Assembly (NCBI GenBank): GCA_947462335.1
Contig: OX381710.1
Span: 2,542,001 to 2,606,000, forward strand
Length of the DNA stretch: 64,000 nucleotides
Reading direction: 5' to 3'
DNA from: Harmothoe impar
Lineage: Eukaryota; Annelida; Polychaeta; Phyllodocida; Polynoidae
This document shows positions 9,276 to 22,084 of the stretch, piece after piece (the stretch's first letter is position 1; every line of letters begins with the position of its first letter). Below the pieces are notes generated by a model, which saw nothing but the letters and a program-made list of their open reading frames with translations, was not told the origin of the DNA and did no database searches. The translations under genes were made by a program, and so were the position numbers.

Positions 9276-9700
9276 ACCAATTTGTGGAGGTTGTGCATGC
9301 AAGCAAACAGGAAATTATATTAACAGGGTTTATTTACTAATTTATAGTTTCCCTGATTGCCCATGAAGTAGATGAGGTGTAAAACCCAAGAAGCCTACTT
9401 TAGACATACATTCCAGTTACTTCCTCTGTATATTTCATCTTGTTTTTTTTCACTTATGGGGTTGATATTATCAAAAATAGAGGCACATATTTCAAGCTCA
9501 TGTTTGAACAATATCATATGATTTGATGCACAGTCCACCTACATTGTATTGAGGCATGAAGGCAGCCCTAGCCAGTATTTGACCAATAGTTTTTCATAAA
9601 TGAAGAGGACCTTGTAGATTTGATATGGTCAGTGGGATACTTGCCACATCTACATTAGTTAGTTCATTATGCCGAAAAATAAAATTATTCACATAGTATG

Positions 9701-9880
9701 CTGCCCTTAAAGGATTAAGCATTCACCCTTCCCCTACAGCCACCAGTTGGCTGGTACCAGCTACAATGGTGCCCCCTGGTGTGAGCCTGCAGCGTCCCAG
9801 TCTGTCACCCCTTGTATTGTCACTCACATAACTCACCGCTGTGAGCTGCCTCCTGCCCTGCTGCTGTTACTGCTGCAGGC
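9701..9880 (+). repeat. Module D copy with CTCF-like site
   Basis: Contains GGTGCCCCCTGGTGT at 9768-9782, whose complement fits the CTCF core consensus at 14 of 15 positions, followed by GCAGCGTCCCAGTCTGTC. It ends at the 16-bp minisatellite. Other D copies: 27.87-28.01(-), 35.63-35.76(+), 46.67-46.83(-), 53.32-53.44(-) and 63.40-63.56 kb (-). Confidence 0.8.
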
Positions 9881-10405
9881 AACCTGCACTCAGTGTAACC
9901 TGCACTCAGTGTAACCTGCACTTAGTGTAACCTGCACCACGTGTAACCTGCACTCAGCACTCTGTGTAATCTGCACTCAGAGTAACCTGCACTCAGTGTA
10001 ATCTACACTCAGTGTAACCTGCACTCAGTGTAACCTGCACTCTGTGTAACCTGCACTTAGTGTAACCTGCACTCTGTGTAACCTGCACTCACTGTAACCT
10101 GCACTTAGTGTAACCTGCACTCAGTGTAACCTGCACTCAGTGTAACCTGCACTTAGTGTAACCTGCACTCAGTGTAACCTGCACTCAGTGTAACCTGCAC
10201 TCAGTGTAACCTGCACTCAGTGTAACCTGCACTCAGTGTAACCTGCACTCAGTGTAACCTGCACTCAGTGTAACCTGCACTCAGTGTAACCTGCACTCAG
10301 TGTAACCTGCACTCAGTGTAACCTGCACTCAGTGTAACCTGCACTCAGTGTAACCTGCACTCAGTGTAACCTGCACTTAGTGTAACCTGACACCCTGAGT
10401 GTAAA
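9881..10405 (+). repeat. 16-bp minisatellite CCTGCACTCAGTGTAA, ~33 units
   Basis: Head-to-tail units with scattered substitutions (CTT or CTC, TCTG or CAGT) and a homogeneous 3' half. Each unit has a small dyad (CACT-C-AGTG). The inverted paralog at about 46600-46660 has only about two diverged units, so the array grew at this locus after the duplication. The unit is not a multiple of three and is non-coding. Confidence 0.95.
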
Positions 10406-10979
10406 TAAACCTGTTACATTACTATGCCACACACATTTAAACTGCATCAATGTAGTCATAGAACAACTCATCCATTGTGAAAATTCTGAATGATATTAAT
10501 TTGCTGACACATGTAGTTGAAGCAGTGTATTGACGTCCATGGTTGAAGTAATTGAATGTTGTCCATTCTTTCAGTGACCACCAACCATATGTTGTCTAAC
10601 TTTAAATAATGTCTGGAGAAACAGACCCTTATAAGACAAAGACATTTCTTTTATATATAGCATTAATAATACGTCCGAAGGTACAAAGTAGGACAAATAT
10701 GTGTATGTATGAAGGATGTTGTCCTAAAGATGGAGTTTTCCTTAATGAACAGCTTGTCTGAAAGCCAACAGCACCTCTCCTATTAAGACATCTTATATTT
10801 GGCTGGTACAGCATGATACCAAGGCTGCAATTAAGCATCATGATGAACAACTATAGGCCCTACTTTGATGTGAATCAATTGTTTTATAAAAGTAGACATT
10901 GAGCAGCAACGCAGACAATCTAATATCCACACCACAGCTGTATGGCCAGCGGCATAATATCACTGTTTATGAGTTTTAT
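10406..10979. other. Unclassified stretch between minisatellite and module P
   Basis: AT-rich, without a supported gene. Part of it corresponds loosely to the inverted partner at 46.27-46.58 kb. Confidence 0.5.
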
Positions 10980-11560
10980 ATCATTTGTATCCAGCCCAAG
11001 GCGCTCATGATTACTCAAACAGTTATGTTATTATGAAACTTGGTTACCCCTGATGGTCCACAAGTTTCCCAGCCTTCTAAGCTATCATTTTACATGAGCA
11101 GTAAATGGTTCTAGTGCCCTGCATGGAGAAGAATAATCAGACCATGGGGACCAAGATAACATAATGCTTTTTATTGTATTATCCTACACACATCTGTGTG
11201 CAGATGTTTTAGTGCAGGGACTGTGGGTCTAGACAGGGAGGACAAGCAAAGACAAAAGAGGCCAAAGGCATGGGGCTTGGGTTAAGCAGAAAAAGAGAGC
11301 AGGATGAATGAAAAACTATGGTTTAGAAAGTAAGTTATAGAAATGGGGGAGTGAGAGGGAAGGAAGGGGGTGGCTGGAGCGGAAGCGGGGAGACATTAAG
11401 AGAGTAAGGCAGGTAGAAAGAAGAGATGGAGGGAGAGGGGGAGAAGGGTAAGGCTGGGAGAGGGTCAAGTAGGGAAGAGGGAGGAGGCAGAGGGGATGGG
11501 AGGCAGGGTGAAGGGACACAGTAGGGCAAGAAGAAAGAGTATGGCAGATGCAGAGGGACA
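10980..11560 (+). repeat. Module P copy with long polypurine tract
   Basis: The dyad ACATCTG-TGTG-CAGATGT lies at 11190-11207, then about 300 bp of nearly pure G/A (11320-11540). The antisense 174-residue frame across it is Pro/Leu/Ser-rich only because the tract is pyrimidine-rich on that strand. Confidence 0.8.
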
Positions 11561-11879
11561 GATATCCTGTCTGTAGCTTAATCAACAATTGAGGAGTATG
11601 ACCTGAAGAAGGTGTAAATATATATATGAAAAACATATCATGATGCACATTGCAAGAGGCAGTTCTGCTGTGTAGTGAGTAGGCTATTGAGGAAATGATC
11701 GAAGAAGTATGGCAGTAGGAGCATGTGTGTGGGAAAGGGGGTGCAGGAAAGGAACAAAGAGGGCACAGGAAATGGGATGGTCGTGAGTGAATTGAGTTCG
11801 GAAACATATTCCCACCACATCCCCCCTTCATTCCCCCCACAACCGCCTTCTGTATGCTGCACTACACAGGCTTAGATGG

Positions 11880-12470
11880 CCACTTACGCCTGATGACATT
11901 TCCGGCTGTAGACTGAGGTAATCTGAGTTTAGAGAGAAGGTAGCATTAGTAATCCATATTAATTACACTTTTTAGGAAGCAGTGTGGAAACATTGACTTT
12001 CACACCAGCCAACCTGATATCCCCCTTTTTACCTCTCCCCCTATTCCCCTCCCCTCCTACCCCCTCCTTCACTGCTCTGTCCTGACAGTGATCACACAGT
12101 GGCAGTAACAGCAGGGGCCTCACAGTGACAAGTGATGTAGGCTAATGTAGCTATTTAAGGACCACATCATGCCTCAATGCTTCATGTTCATTTAGTCTTC
12201 ACAATATGAGCGAACTGGTAGTTTTGTGGCACTGCATTGGTACCAGAAATTAGAAACATATCAACACAATAGGTAATGAAGGACTTACTTGCCCTTAAAG
12301 GGTTAAACATTAGCGTCCACAGAGTAGGAACACAATGGGATATGAGGAGCATGGTGGTTTTTGTTCTGTGGGAAGATAGTGAGAGGTGGTAGGTGTTGGA
12401 CTGGGCGGGAGACAATGGAGAGCAGCCACACATCATTGTGTGACTCTACTAACAACAAGACAATCACATG
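11880..12470 (+). repeat. Modules G and H
   Basis: G core at 11941-11996 (TAGCATTAGTAATCCATATT.. and GGAAGCAGTGTGGAAACATT). H at 12290-12450 has TTAAAGGGTTAAACATTAG and GAGACAATGGAGAGCAGCC. The same pair occurs at 30.6-31.2 (+), 45.4-44.8, 52.28-51.7 and 63.05-62.8 kb (-). Confidence 0.8.
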
Positions 12471-13744
12471 ACGTCTGATATTTCCATTTATTGTTTTCTG
12501 TATTCACTCATCTACATTTGGTGCTGCAGCAAAAATCCATTCATGTAAATGTAAATTGTGCTAGAATGGTATTACATTAGCTTATACACTAGTGAAAAAT
12601 TAGGTTAATAACAGATTTGATACTTTCCATATGCAAACAAAGAAGGAAGACAATAGCAAATTGATAAATGAGAAAGATTTAAATTAATGAAATAGGACAC
12701 AAGCTGGGGAGAAGCAACGGGAGAAAGATTAAATAACATGCTCAAACGAGGACTGTATTTAGTGGTAAAGCTGTTTGGACTAATAATACTGAATGTATAA
12801 AAGTGTAAAGATATCATTTATTTTGTATTTTTCATTCCATCCTTGGCTTAATATCTGATGTGGCATTTTAACCGAAAAGAAATAAAAATTCTGGATCAAA
12901 ATCACATCCAGAGCTTACATTTTCCACAATCTCTTTCTTTATCCTGTTCACATTTTATCTCAGCTTCCTGCAAACGCTTGAATATTTACCCTGTGGGAAA
13001 TTCAATTACTCCATATGAATAAGTACAGCAAAGTAGATACAATGTGTTTAATCTAACCCTTTGAGCATTGAACACATTAATGCATCATATCCTTGGTCAT
13101 CATGTCCATGTTTGAATGCAGTCCAGACAATAACTTGCTATTGCTGTATTGAAGCTTCTTGCAGCCCTTTCAGGGTTGAGACACGCTCAACTGATCTTTG
13201 TGATGCACGAATGCAGAACCAGTGAGTTACTCACTCAGGCGTCAATGGTGCATCATGATAACAAATGTTCTCTTTTAGGGATATGCCATGTTGAAAGGGC
13301 TGCATCCTCACCTCTAAGGTGACACTTAATGATGACTAGAACAGTACAGAGGGATGATCTCAAGGTCTGAAGGTTCTTGGTCAGAATGCGACCCCTTAAC
13401 TAACATATATATACTCCTTACAAAGCTTGAATTCAATGTGAAATGATAGTTCTTGACAATACTGAACATATCAATCTCACTCCCGAGATACAATGTATAA
13501 TTTTCATGTTTCAATCCAGTGGCAGTGAATACAGCACTAAATAAGTAAGGAAATGATGTGTATGGATATCCAACAGAGCATGCATGGTAGCGCTTTAACA
13601 TTGTATCCTTGTTTCTCAACTTGACTGAGAATTATAGAAACATAGTAAACAATAATGATCTTTCCAATACCATCATCAGCTGTAATTTTACTATTTAGTG
13701 AGGACAAATACTCCCAGCTCCCGATGTCTCAATATCTGTTTGTT
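12471..13744. other. Diverged repeat interior, no gene
   Basis: Parts such as 13620-13700 match the inverted partner at 43.91-43.99 kb. The 97-codon minus-strand frame at 13326-13619 shows no family resemblance and is not conserved in the partner. Confidence 0.5.
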
Positions 13745-14010
13745 ATGTGACAACATTCACCGTAGTACTTGTATTCCACTCCATCCACCGTCCTGTGGCT
13801 CTAATATGTCAGCCTCATTGTAGATGCTTTCACAGCCAGCCTCACACTACGTATGGGGGCAGGTAGAGAACATATAATGATACATAGCTGCATATTGCTC
13901 ATCAACATCATGATTAAATCTGCAGTCAGCTCTCCACCGCTATCTGAAGCAGATTCTGAGCGTCCTTCCATACCATATATCAGGGTGTATTACTGCAGGG
14001 GCTGTGTTAT
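13745..14010 (+). repeat. Module M4 copy
   Basis: CCACTCCATCCACCGTCCTG, GGGGGCAGGTAGAGAACAT and CATCATGATTAAATCTGCAG. Inverted partner at 43650-43870. The 14.0-14.88 kb interval beyond it is AT-rich repeat interior without a supported gene. Confidence 0.75.
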
Positions 14011-14879
14011 ATTTGCTGTCCATTTCTGAGTGTGCCATCTAATCTTGCTTCATCATTGGTCTCTTCTTAGAACCATCAATATTTCTCCGGGAGCATTCAG
14101 TATTTAAACCTGTTCTATGTTGCTATGTATGTGACTTTCATTAGAGTGAAGCTTCTTTTAGTGCATTTGCTTCCCGACCATATCCCTAGCACCAAAGCAT
14201 AAATGTACTCATGCTCCTGTAGTATAATCCTTGAGTACCCTGCTCTCTATTGTGGCATTGAGGAGATACCAGTAGAATATCACGTTCCCCCACAGTTCTT
14301 TTCACATTATTCATCTTCAATCACAACCCATCTCTTTCTGATCCTCATCTTCTCTATCCCATCTGAAAGGGTATTTTTCTCCTCTTTTCTTGCCCTCCTT
14401 TGTTTGTGTGATGCCTATAGATTATATATTATATATGCTGACACAAATACATGTATTATCTGTAAAATTTATGTCTGACATAGGTTTCAAGCCTTGAGTT
14501 ACCCTGTGTGTATAATTTTACACAACTCGTTATTCAGAGCCTCATTTCCAGTTATGAGTCCAAGGGTGTAGAGAACCTTTAGAACAGTTTACTATGACTC
14601 AGGGATTATTTCCTGTGCATGTATAGTGAGTGATCATGCGGATATAGGGGGATACACATAATAGATAATATGCTTATACAATTCAGCACTTCACTGCTGT
14701 TTATACAATGTTGACAGATTATCCGATGTAAGTAAGTACAGGCGAAATATTATTTCGTGCAATGTGCAGTGTATGCAGATGTAAAGAGATGGATTTGGAA
14801 GAAGCATTTGTCAAATCACTCATTGAACGGTGACCATTGATGCAAAAACTATGTCCACTTTCTGAGGTCCCGATAACAC

Positions 14880-15115
14880 ACATGCTGATAGTCCTGGTAG
14901 CCATATGTGTGTGTACCTCCTCCACCATCCTGGGCCCTCGTTTGTCTCTATACCTCATAGTGTATGCTTACATGACCAGTCCCAATTTATTACCAATTAT
15001 ATAGAGAAAATAGATTTTGATATATTGCAGAACACCATCATCAAATGTTCTAGTAGTCTTCAGTCTGCCCTCCACCATTTTGCCATACCATATTCTGATC
15101 ATTTGATCATTAGGG
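14880..15115 (+). repeat. Module M4 variant
   Basis: Shares CCTCCACCATCCTGGG, TTTATTACCAATTATAT and CTGCCCTCCACCATTTTGCC with 15655-15790 and 20335-20440. The inverted partner is 42850-43050. Confidence 0.75.
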
Positions 15116-15239
15116 CTAAATCCACTGACGGGAATCCGTCAGATCAAACAAGATTCGTCCATGTTAACGTACATCCCATCAATGTCTCTGCTGTATTTCC
15201 CAACTCTTAACCATACTATAACCAATAACAAAATCTAAA

Positions 15240-16310
15240 CTCTAGACTTAGAATTTTACCATAACTCAAATGCCAATGCTTCTCTGCACTGGCAGTACAG
15301 ACCCCTGTGTTCTACTTCATAACCTGTTCAGACTGGACCTAAGAGCAGAACTAGAACAAAGTATAGATTGGTGGTTGTAGGAAAAAAAGAGTGCAAAGAA
15401 ATCTCCCTTTCTTGAAGCATAGAGATCATGGAGCAAGATCATCATTGTGAAAGATGACATTTGTTGTCATTATGCACAAACACAGGGATGACAAGTAGCT
15501 TGCAATCCATGGCCTACATTTTCGATGAACTCCAAAGTTGTTAGAATTCGACAATAGTGGACACAAGAAGCATGGCAGGGGCTATTTAGCATTAATACAT
15601 GTTATTGGTTTTACTTAGAATAGCAGAGGGAGGCAACTATGTGGAATGCAGAACTGTCAGTCCCCATTTATTACCAATTATATATAGAGAAAAGAGATCA
15701 TAATATATTGCGAAACACCATAATAAAATCTTCCAGCAGTCTGCAGTCTGCCCTGCACCATTTTGCCATGCCAGATTCTTTCGCTGTACAACATTAAATG
15801 AATCACTGTCTCTGTTGTATTTCCCAACTCTTTACCATACTATAACTAATAACATAATCTAAACTTATACTCAAGTATATCAAATTTCATCCCCCTTCTG
15901 CACACAAACTATAACTTTGCCAACTCAAATGCAAATGCTTCTCTACAATGTAGCACAGACCCCTGCATTCTTCGCCATGACCTGTTTAGACTGTACCTTG
16001 GAGCAGAACTAGAACAAAGTATGGATTGGTGGTTATAGGGAAATAAGAGTGTCAGGAAAGCTCCCTTTCTTGAACCACGGTTGTAGAGAACATAGAGCAG
16101 AAATATCATTGTGAAAGATGACATTTGTTGTCATGATGCATAAACACAGGAATGATGAGTATCTTGCAATGAATGGCCTACATGGTCAATACACTCCACA
16201 ATTGTCAGCATTTAACAAGAGTGGATGCAAGAAGCATGGCAGTGGTTATTTAGCATTGATAAATGCTGGGGTATCTGTATCACTTAGAATAGCAGGGGAA
16301 GGCAACTATG
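15240..16310 (+). repeat. Two direct copies of module K
   Basis: K (ACATTTGTTGTCAT, ATGCACAAACACAG, AGAACTAGAACAAAGTAT) occurs at about 15.24-15.65 and 15.93-16.3 kb, again at 20.6-21.05 kb, and inverted at 42.28-42.7 kb. The 116-codon frame at 16118-16468 lies in the second copy. It is broken by TAG right after the shared start in the other copies, so it is not a gene. Confidence 0.75.
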
Positions 16311-17704
16311 TGGAATGCAGAAATGGAGCTGTCAGAGTGAGAAAAAATGTTAAAGGAAGCCTATATATCTTCAAAGAAACACATATATCTCTACAAAGAA
16401 ACACCCTTTTTCCTTCCAATGCAGCTTTCCGCGATCCCATGCCTAGATGGCCTCTTCCCCTTGAATGAACTTCCGGCATAGCATGAGGGAAGGTAGCATT
16501 AGTAATGCATATTAATCACACTTTTTAGGAAGCAGTGTGGAAACATTGACTTTCATACTACTGCTCCCTACACCAACCCCTCCCCTCGGCACCTGGTGCT
16601 GTCTCCACAAGGTGGTAGTAACCAGGAGTCCCTCAGTGAGGGAAACTGAAACACCTTTTGTCTTCTTTTCAGCACAGCCTTCTCAGACAGCCATGTAGTT
16701 CCACCTGATGGCATTTGCGGCTGTGGCCTGTCTGTGTATGGAGGGAAGGTAGCAATAATAATCAATATTAATTACACTTCTTATGGAAACGTTGCCTTAC
16801 GTGTCTAGCTCCCACACGCCTCACCTCCTACTTGTCTTCACAAGGTGTGAGTAACAGTAGCAGGACGTCAATAGAGTGCAACCGGATAGGGAGTAGTATT
16901 AGACACTGATGTGACATCAGGCGCATGTTGGTAGGAGAACTGAGTGGTGGACGGGGGTGTTCAACAAAGTTACTCAGCTACACCATTGTGTGGATGAGTC
17001 AATGACAATTAGAAAATAATATTTGATGGCATATTGAAGTCAATTAGCACAGTTTACCTAGGCGCGGTGCTGTATGATCATATTGACAAATGAAAAATAT
17101 CTAGTACTAAGCTAACAACATGTTCATACATATCCATTTTTACTAGGACAGGAAAGCAGATCTAGAAGAGAGAGAGGGCAAAGAGTATTATTACAAGGGT
17201 GGGGATGTGACATGAGGCACATGATGGCTATTTTTCTATAGGATGGTCGGTAACTGTGTCGTCCATGGCTAAATTAAAGTCACTTTGCTGCACACCATTG
17301 TGTGAATGAGCAAACTGTGAGACAATGTCATTATGACATTACAGCAGAGTGTATTTTGATTTACACAGTTTGCCAAGACAATATATGCTTGGGCATTAAC
17401 TCATGTAAGTGTGAAAACATTAATGTGACATGTTACTTTCTTTTGTCTTTTCTCCTCCACCTTTGTTTTTTTTCCAAAATGCGATGTTCATAGTACCAAG
17501 CTCACATCATATTATTTTTTATTGATATATAAAGGAACTGAGTGGAAGGTAGAGGATAAAGAACAGACAAAAATTAAAGGTATTAAAAGACAAATATATC
17601 TATCGAAAATGTCATTATTTAGCCTGATTTTCAGTAAGCTATCCTATAGAAAAGCACTGTATTCTGTCCCTAAACACATTGGCGGCTTTTTCTATGCCCC
17701 CTAC

Positions 17705-17960
17705 ATCTAAAGCTGCCTGTCAGAATGATGCATGTCCTGCCTGTAGTGGCAGTACTCATCCATCCGTTCCACCCTGATACTTCCCTGAGCACCCGGCCCC
17801 ACTGGGGGAAGTAATAGGACATTAAACCGACAAGTGATGAGCATCTGAGTGACAGGGGAGGGAGGCTGTCCCCTTATAGGCTGCACGCACTGCTGGATGG
17901 TGGATGTGACGGGGGTGTGGTGCAGGACGAGGCTCAATGATATTCTAACCTTAGTCAATC
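17705..17960 (+). repeat. Module E, single-unit ancestor of the 57-bp minisatellite
   Basis: Contains one copy of GGGAGGCTGTCCCCTTATAG followed by GCTGCACGCACTGCTGG. Paralogs: 22595-22850, 29530-29690 (leading into the array) and inverted 40590-40800. Confidence 0.8.
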
Positions 17961-18221
17961 ATGGCTAACAACTCAGTCACTACTGAAAAACCTAGTTAAT
18001 GATTTTTTGGCTTTGTAAAAGACAAACCAACGTTAGTTGATGCTGTCAGGTATATAGTCAGTAAAGTCAACTTAGTCTTTCCATTTGTCATGAGTGTTTT
18101 GGTAAGACATCATCGAAGAGGCAGGGATGATAGATGATCAAACACGATAGTGTATCTGTATAGATGCAGAGCAATATCCACTAATGCTTTCCTGATGAAA
18201 AGATTTACATACACATCACCA

Positions 18222-18552
18222 ATCCATGAGAGATATGATGAATGCGCTTTTTCTTCTTCTTTTTTTTTGCTTAGTATCTAATGGGTAGGGTAACTTAGGC
18301 TCTCATTGCAAACAATTGACATTTTAATAATTCAAATATCAATGATCTGCAAAAATGTGCATGTTTCCTCTAAGCCATTGCTTGAGCGGCACTGTAAGCT
18401 TTAATTTGATACCAAATAAGCCAATTTTTATCCATGTTTATAATAGTGTGTTTTTTAGATAAAATTGCAAAAATAAAAACAAAAATCTTCAAAGGACAAA
18501 TTTGGAGACATGCGCAGTGATGAGAAACAAGTATGTTAATTGGAGTGGCCTT
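18222..18552. mobile_element. Insertion in unit A only
   Basis: Unit B reads straight across (TACACACATATTACATAGTCC), while unit A has about 330 AT-rich bp between ACACATCA and GCATAGTCC. Ends CCAAT..ATTGG are weakly inverted. No ORF is supported. Confidence 0.5.
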
Positions 18553-18784
18553 GCATAGTCCTATCACTGTAAAGAGTGGCCATACACCAGATCCATTGCT
18601 GGTACAAGATGATTTATGCTATACAGCCAGTGATCAGAATCTGGTATGGCAAAGTGGTGGAGGGCATCCTGCAGGCAGATTTAATTATGATGTTGATGAG
18701 TGATGTGCAGCCCTATATCATCATCTGTTGTCTGCCTGCTGCTGTAACATGTAGTGTGGGTGGGAGAGGGAACAGGTGGAGGAC

Positions 18785-19300
18785 TGGTATAGCAGGGCAG
18801 GACGGCCTGCATTAACAGGCAGCCTGTACTTTCAGGTCGCCCAGCCTGTGCATTCAGGCCGCCCCTATACACTCTCCAAACACAGCAGGCTGGTGTCCAA
18901 GGCTGGGAGCCTGGTATAGCAGGCTGGGGCTGAGGCTTTCACACCTTCTCCAAACAGAGGCTCTGCTACATGTGTGGTACATTAGATGAAATACTAATTT
19001 AAACTCATAATAATTCAAAAATGCAATGGACCATGCACATAATGCATCCAAAGGTTGGTAGCTGATATACTTATCTTTATACTAGATAGGTTTATAAATT
19101 TCGCAAATATCATATAAAAATTGCAAATATGATTATTTAAAAGCTATATTAGAAACACAGTGCTGTAACAGAACGGCCCTGAATACAGGGCTGAGCGACC
19201 TGTAAATCCAGCCCGGGTGGTTTGCCCAGTCTGTATTGTAATTCTGGGCAGTCTTCCACCTGGGGAAGGGAGGGGCATACCAGTGTGGTACTATACTATA
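18785..19300. mobile_element. Insertion or segment duplication in unit A only
   Basis: Compared with unit B near 23310, unit A has about 500 extra bp with a CAGGC/GCCTG-rich first half, and a partial duplication of the flank (GGCATACCAGTGTGGTACTA twice, about 19.27 and 19.35 kb). Confidence 0.5.
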
Positions 19301-20312
19301 TATACCTGCCTGCTGCTGTAATATGTAGTGTGGGGTGGGAGAGGGGAGGGAGAGGCATACCAGTGTGGTACTATACTATATATATCTGGGCTTGGGAATG
19401 GCAGGAGCTCTTAATTTACTTGATTTATTGTATTAAACATTATCTACAAAATGGGGTAGTAAGGTCAATATTGAAAAGTATTTATATAGAGTGGCAAACC
19501 TAGTTTCAGGCTGGAATATCAGAAGCTTTTTCTAGTATATCACCTTTAAACCTATTATACTAACAAGATAAAAGTATTACTCTATATGATTATGAAGAGA
19601 AGTAATTAAACCACATTGAGCTGTGCTCCACCTAGGGACTAAGCAGCATCCCCATAGCCTAGTTTAATGTATTGTATTAATACTGGGGTATATGTATATA
19701 AGTTGGTCAGTGACTTTGCTCATTCAGACAATGGTGTAGCTCAAGGACATTGTTGCATCCCCAACCATCACTCAGTTCTCTTACTATCATGGGCCTCATT
19801 TCACATCAGTGTCTAATAATACTCCTATCAGTTTTCACGCTATTGACTTTTTGCTACTGTTACTCACACCTTATGAAGACAGGTAGGAGGGTGTGTGGGA
19901 GGTCGGCGTGTCAGGCAATGTTTCCATAAGAAGTGTGCTAATGCTGCCTTCCCTCCATTCTCAGCAAGTCTAGAGCTGGAAATGGCATCAGGTGCAATTA
20001 CATGGCTGTCTGAGGAGGACGTGCTGAAAAGAAGACAAAAGCTGTTTCCTTGTAGAAATATGGTTCCTTTTACCATAATTTACCCTTTAAGGTCCGCTAT
20101 TCTAACAAAGTCTTTCCAATCACTGCAGGTGAACATGTCCCACTTAAACTGGCAGTTACTTGACAGGTCTGCAGTGATGTAACAAGACAAGAAGTGGCAT
20201 ATAACTTCAAAGCTGTATAACATATCCGTAACTCTTTAATGTTGAAGTAGATCCGTCCAATTTTTCAATAAGAATTGTTTGCTTGGATAATCCAGGACTT
20301 TCACCACTGCAG

Positions 20313-20334
20313 GTATATGGGTCGGATCAAAAAA
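20313..20334 (+). repeat. Isolated TIR-like sequence of the 3.1-kb element at the A/B junction
   Basis: TATGGGTCGGATC followed by an A run matches the termini at 4936 and 8055, and lies exactly where unit A ends and unit B begins. It is probably the scar of an excised or recombined element. Confidence 0.55.
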
Positions 20335-22084
20335 ACATAATCAAATCTTCCAGTAGTCTGTAGTCTGCCCTCCACTATGTTGCCATGCCAGATTCTGATC
20401 ATTTGCTGTACATCATTGAATGAATCAATGTCTCTGTTGTATTTCCCCACTCTTTATCATACTATATCCAATAACATAATCTAAACTCTAAACCTATACT
20501 AAATTGTTGAATCAAAATATCAGATCGGTATGTAGTGTTGGGAGGAGAAAAGGCTACGTCCACACACAACTCAATGGGTATATCAAATGTCATCTCCCCC
20601 TTCTGCATACAAACTATAATACTCAAATGCCAATCCTTCTCTACAATGGCAGTACAAACTCCCATGTTCTACTTCATGACCTGTTTAGACTGGACCTTGG
20701 AGCAGAACTAGAACAAAGTATAGATTGGTGTCTATAGGGATATGAAAGTGTTAGGAAAGCACCCTTTTGTGAGGCATGGTCATAGAGGTAGAAGACGATT
20801 ATCAATGTGGAGGATGACATTTGTTGTCATGATGCACAAACACAGGGATGACAAGTAGGGTGCAATCCATGGCCTACATTTTAGATAAACTCCAAAGTTG
20901 TTAGAATTCGACTATAGTGGACACAAGAAGCATGGCAGGGGCTATTTAGCATTAATACATCTTATTGGTTTTGCTTAGAATAGCAGGGAGAGTCAACTAT
21001 GTTGAAGCAGAAATGGAGGTGTCAGAGTGAGAAAATATGCCAAAGGAAGAATATCTCTACAAAGAAACATCCTCTTTTTTTTCTTTCAATTCCATTGCAT
21101 GCTCAGATAGCCTCTTCCTCCTAAATGCACTTCGGGCATAGCATGGGGGAAGGTAGCAGTAGTAATCCATATTAATTACACTTTTTAGGAAGCAGTGTGG
21201 AAACATTGACTTTCATACTACTGCTCCCTACGCCAAGCCTCTTCCCCCCTCACAAACGTTGCTGTCTCTACAAGGTGGCAGTAACAGTAGCAGGAGGTCC
21301 CTCAGTGAGGGAAACTGAAACACCTTTTGTCTTCTGTTCAGCGAGGCCCTCTCAGACAGCCATGTAATTCCACCTGATGGCATTTCCGGCTGTGGCCTGT
21401 CTGTGTATGGAGGGAAGGTAGCAATAATAATCCATATTAATTACACTTCTTATGCAAACATTGCCGTACATGCCTAGCTCCAACACGCCTCACCTCCTAC
21501 ACAAGGTGTGAGTAACAGTAGCAGGAAGTCAATACAGTGGAAGCTGATAGGGAGTATCATTAGACACTGATGTATCATCAGGTGCATGTTAGTTGGAGAA
21601 CTGAGTGGTGGTCACTCAGCTACACCATTGTGTGAATGAGTCAATGACAATAAAAAAATAATATTTGATGGCATATTGGATGTCAATAAGCACAGTTTAC
21701 CTAGGCGCGGTGCTGTATGATCATATTGACAGAAGAAAAATATCTGGTACTAAGCTAACAACATGTTTATAAATATCCATTTTTACTAAGACAGGAAAGC
21801 AGATCTAGAAGAGAGAGAGGGCATAGAGTATTATTAGACACTCTCACAGTAGAGAGGCGATGTGACATGAGGCACATGATGGCTCTTTTTCTATAGGATG
21901 GTTGGTAACTGTGTCGTCCATGGCTAAATTAAAGTCACTTAGCCGCACACCATTGTGTGAATGAGCAAACTGTGAGACAATGTCATTATGACATTACAGC
22001 AGAGTGTATTTTGGTTTACACAGTTTGCCAAGACAATATGCTAGGGCATTAACTTATGTAAGTGCGAAAACATTAATGTGACAT

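Larger units (their letters stand above)
15715..20315 (+). repeat. Tandem duplication unit A
   Basis: Aligns with 20331-24270 over its whole length in the same orientation, apart from insertions. Shared landmarks are K, two G cores (16494-16555 and variant 16746-16800), TTTACCTAGGCGCGGTGCTG (17055/21698), module E (17705-17960/22595-22850), an inverted M4 (18570-18770/23120-23300) and the end block 19864-20180/23828-24155. The right arm has a single inverted counterpart at 38.8-43.0 kb. Confidence 0.8.

Noticed and set aside
9881..10405. CRISPR array
   Set aside because: Units are contiguous 16-mers without spacers, in eukaryotic DNA.
11316..11840. 174-codon minus-strand frame
   Set aside because: Pro/Leu/Ser composition comes from the pyrimidine tract of module P; the other P copies do not keep it.
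16118..16468. 116-codon + frame
   Set aside because: Lies in module K; the homologous start is followed by TAG in the copies at 15.45 and 20.82 kb.
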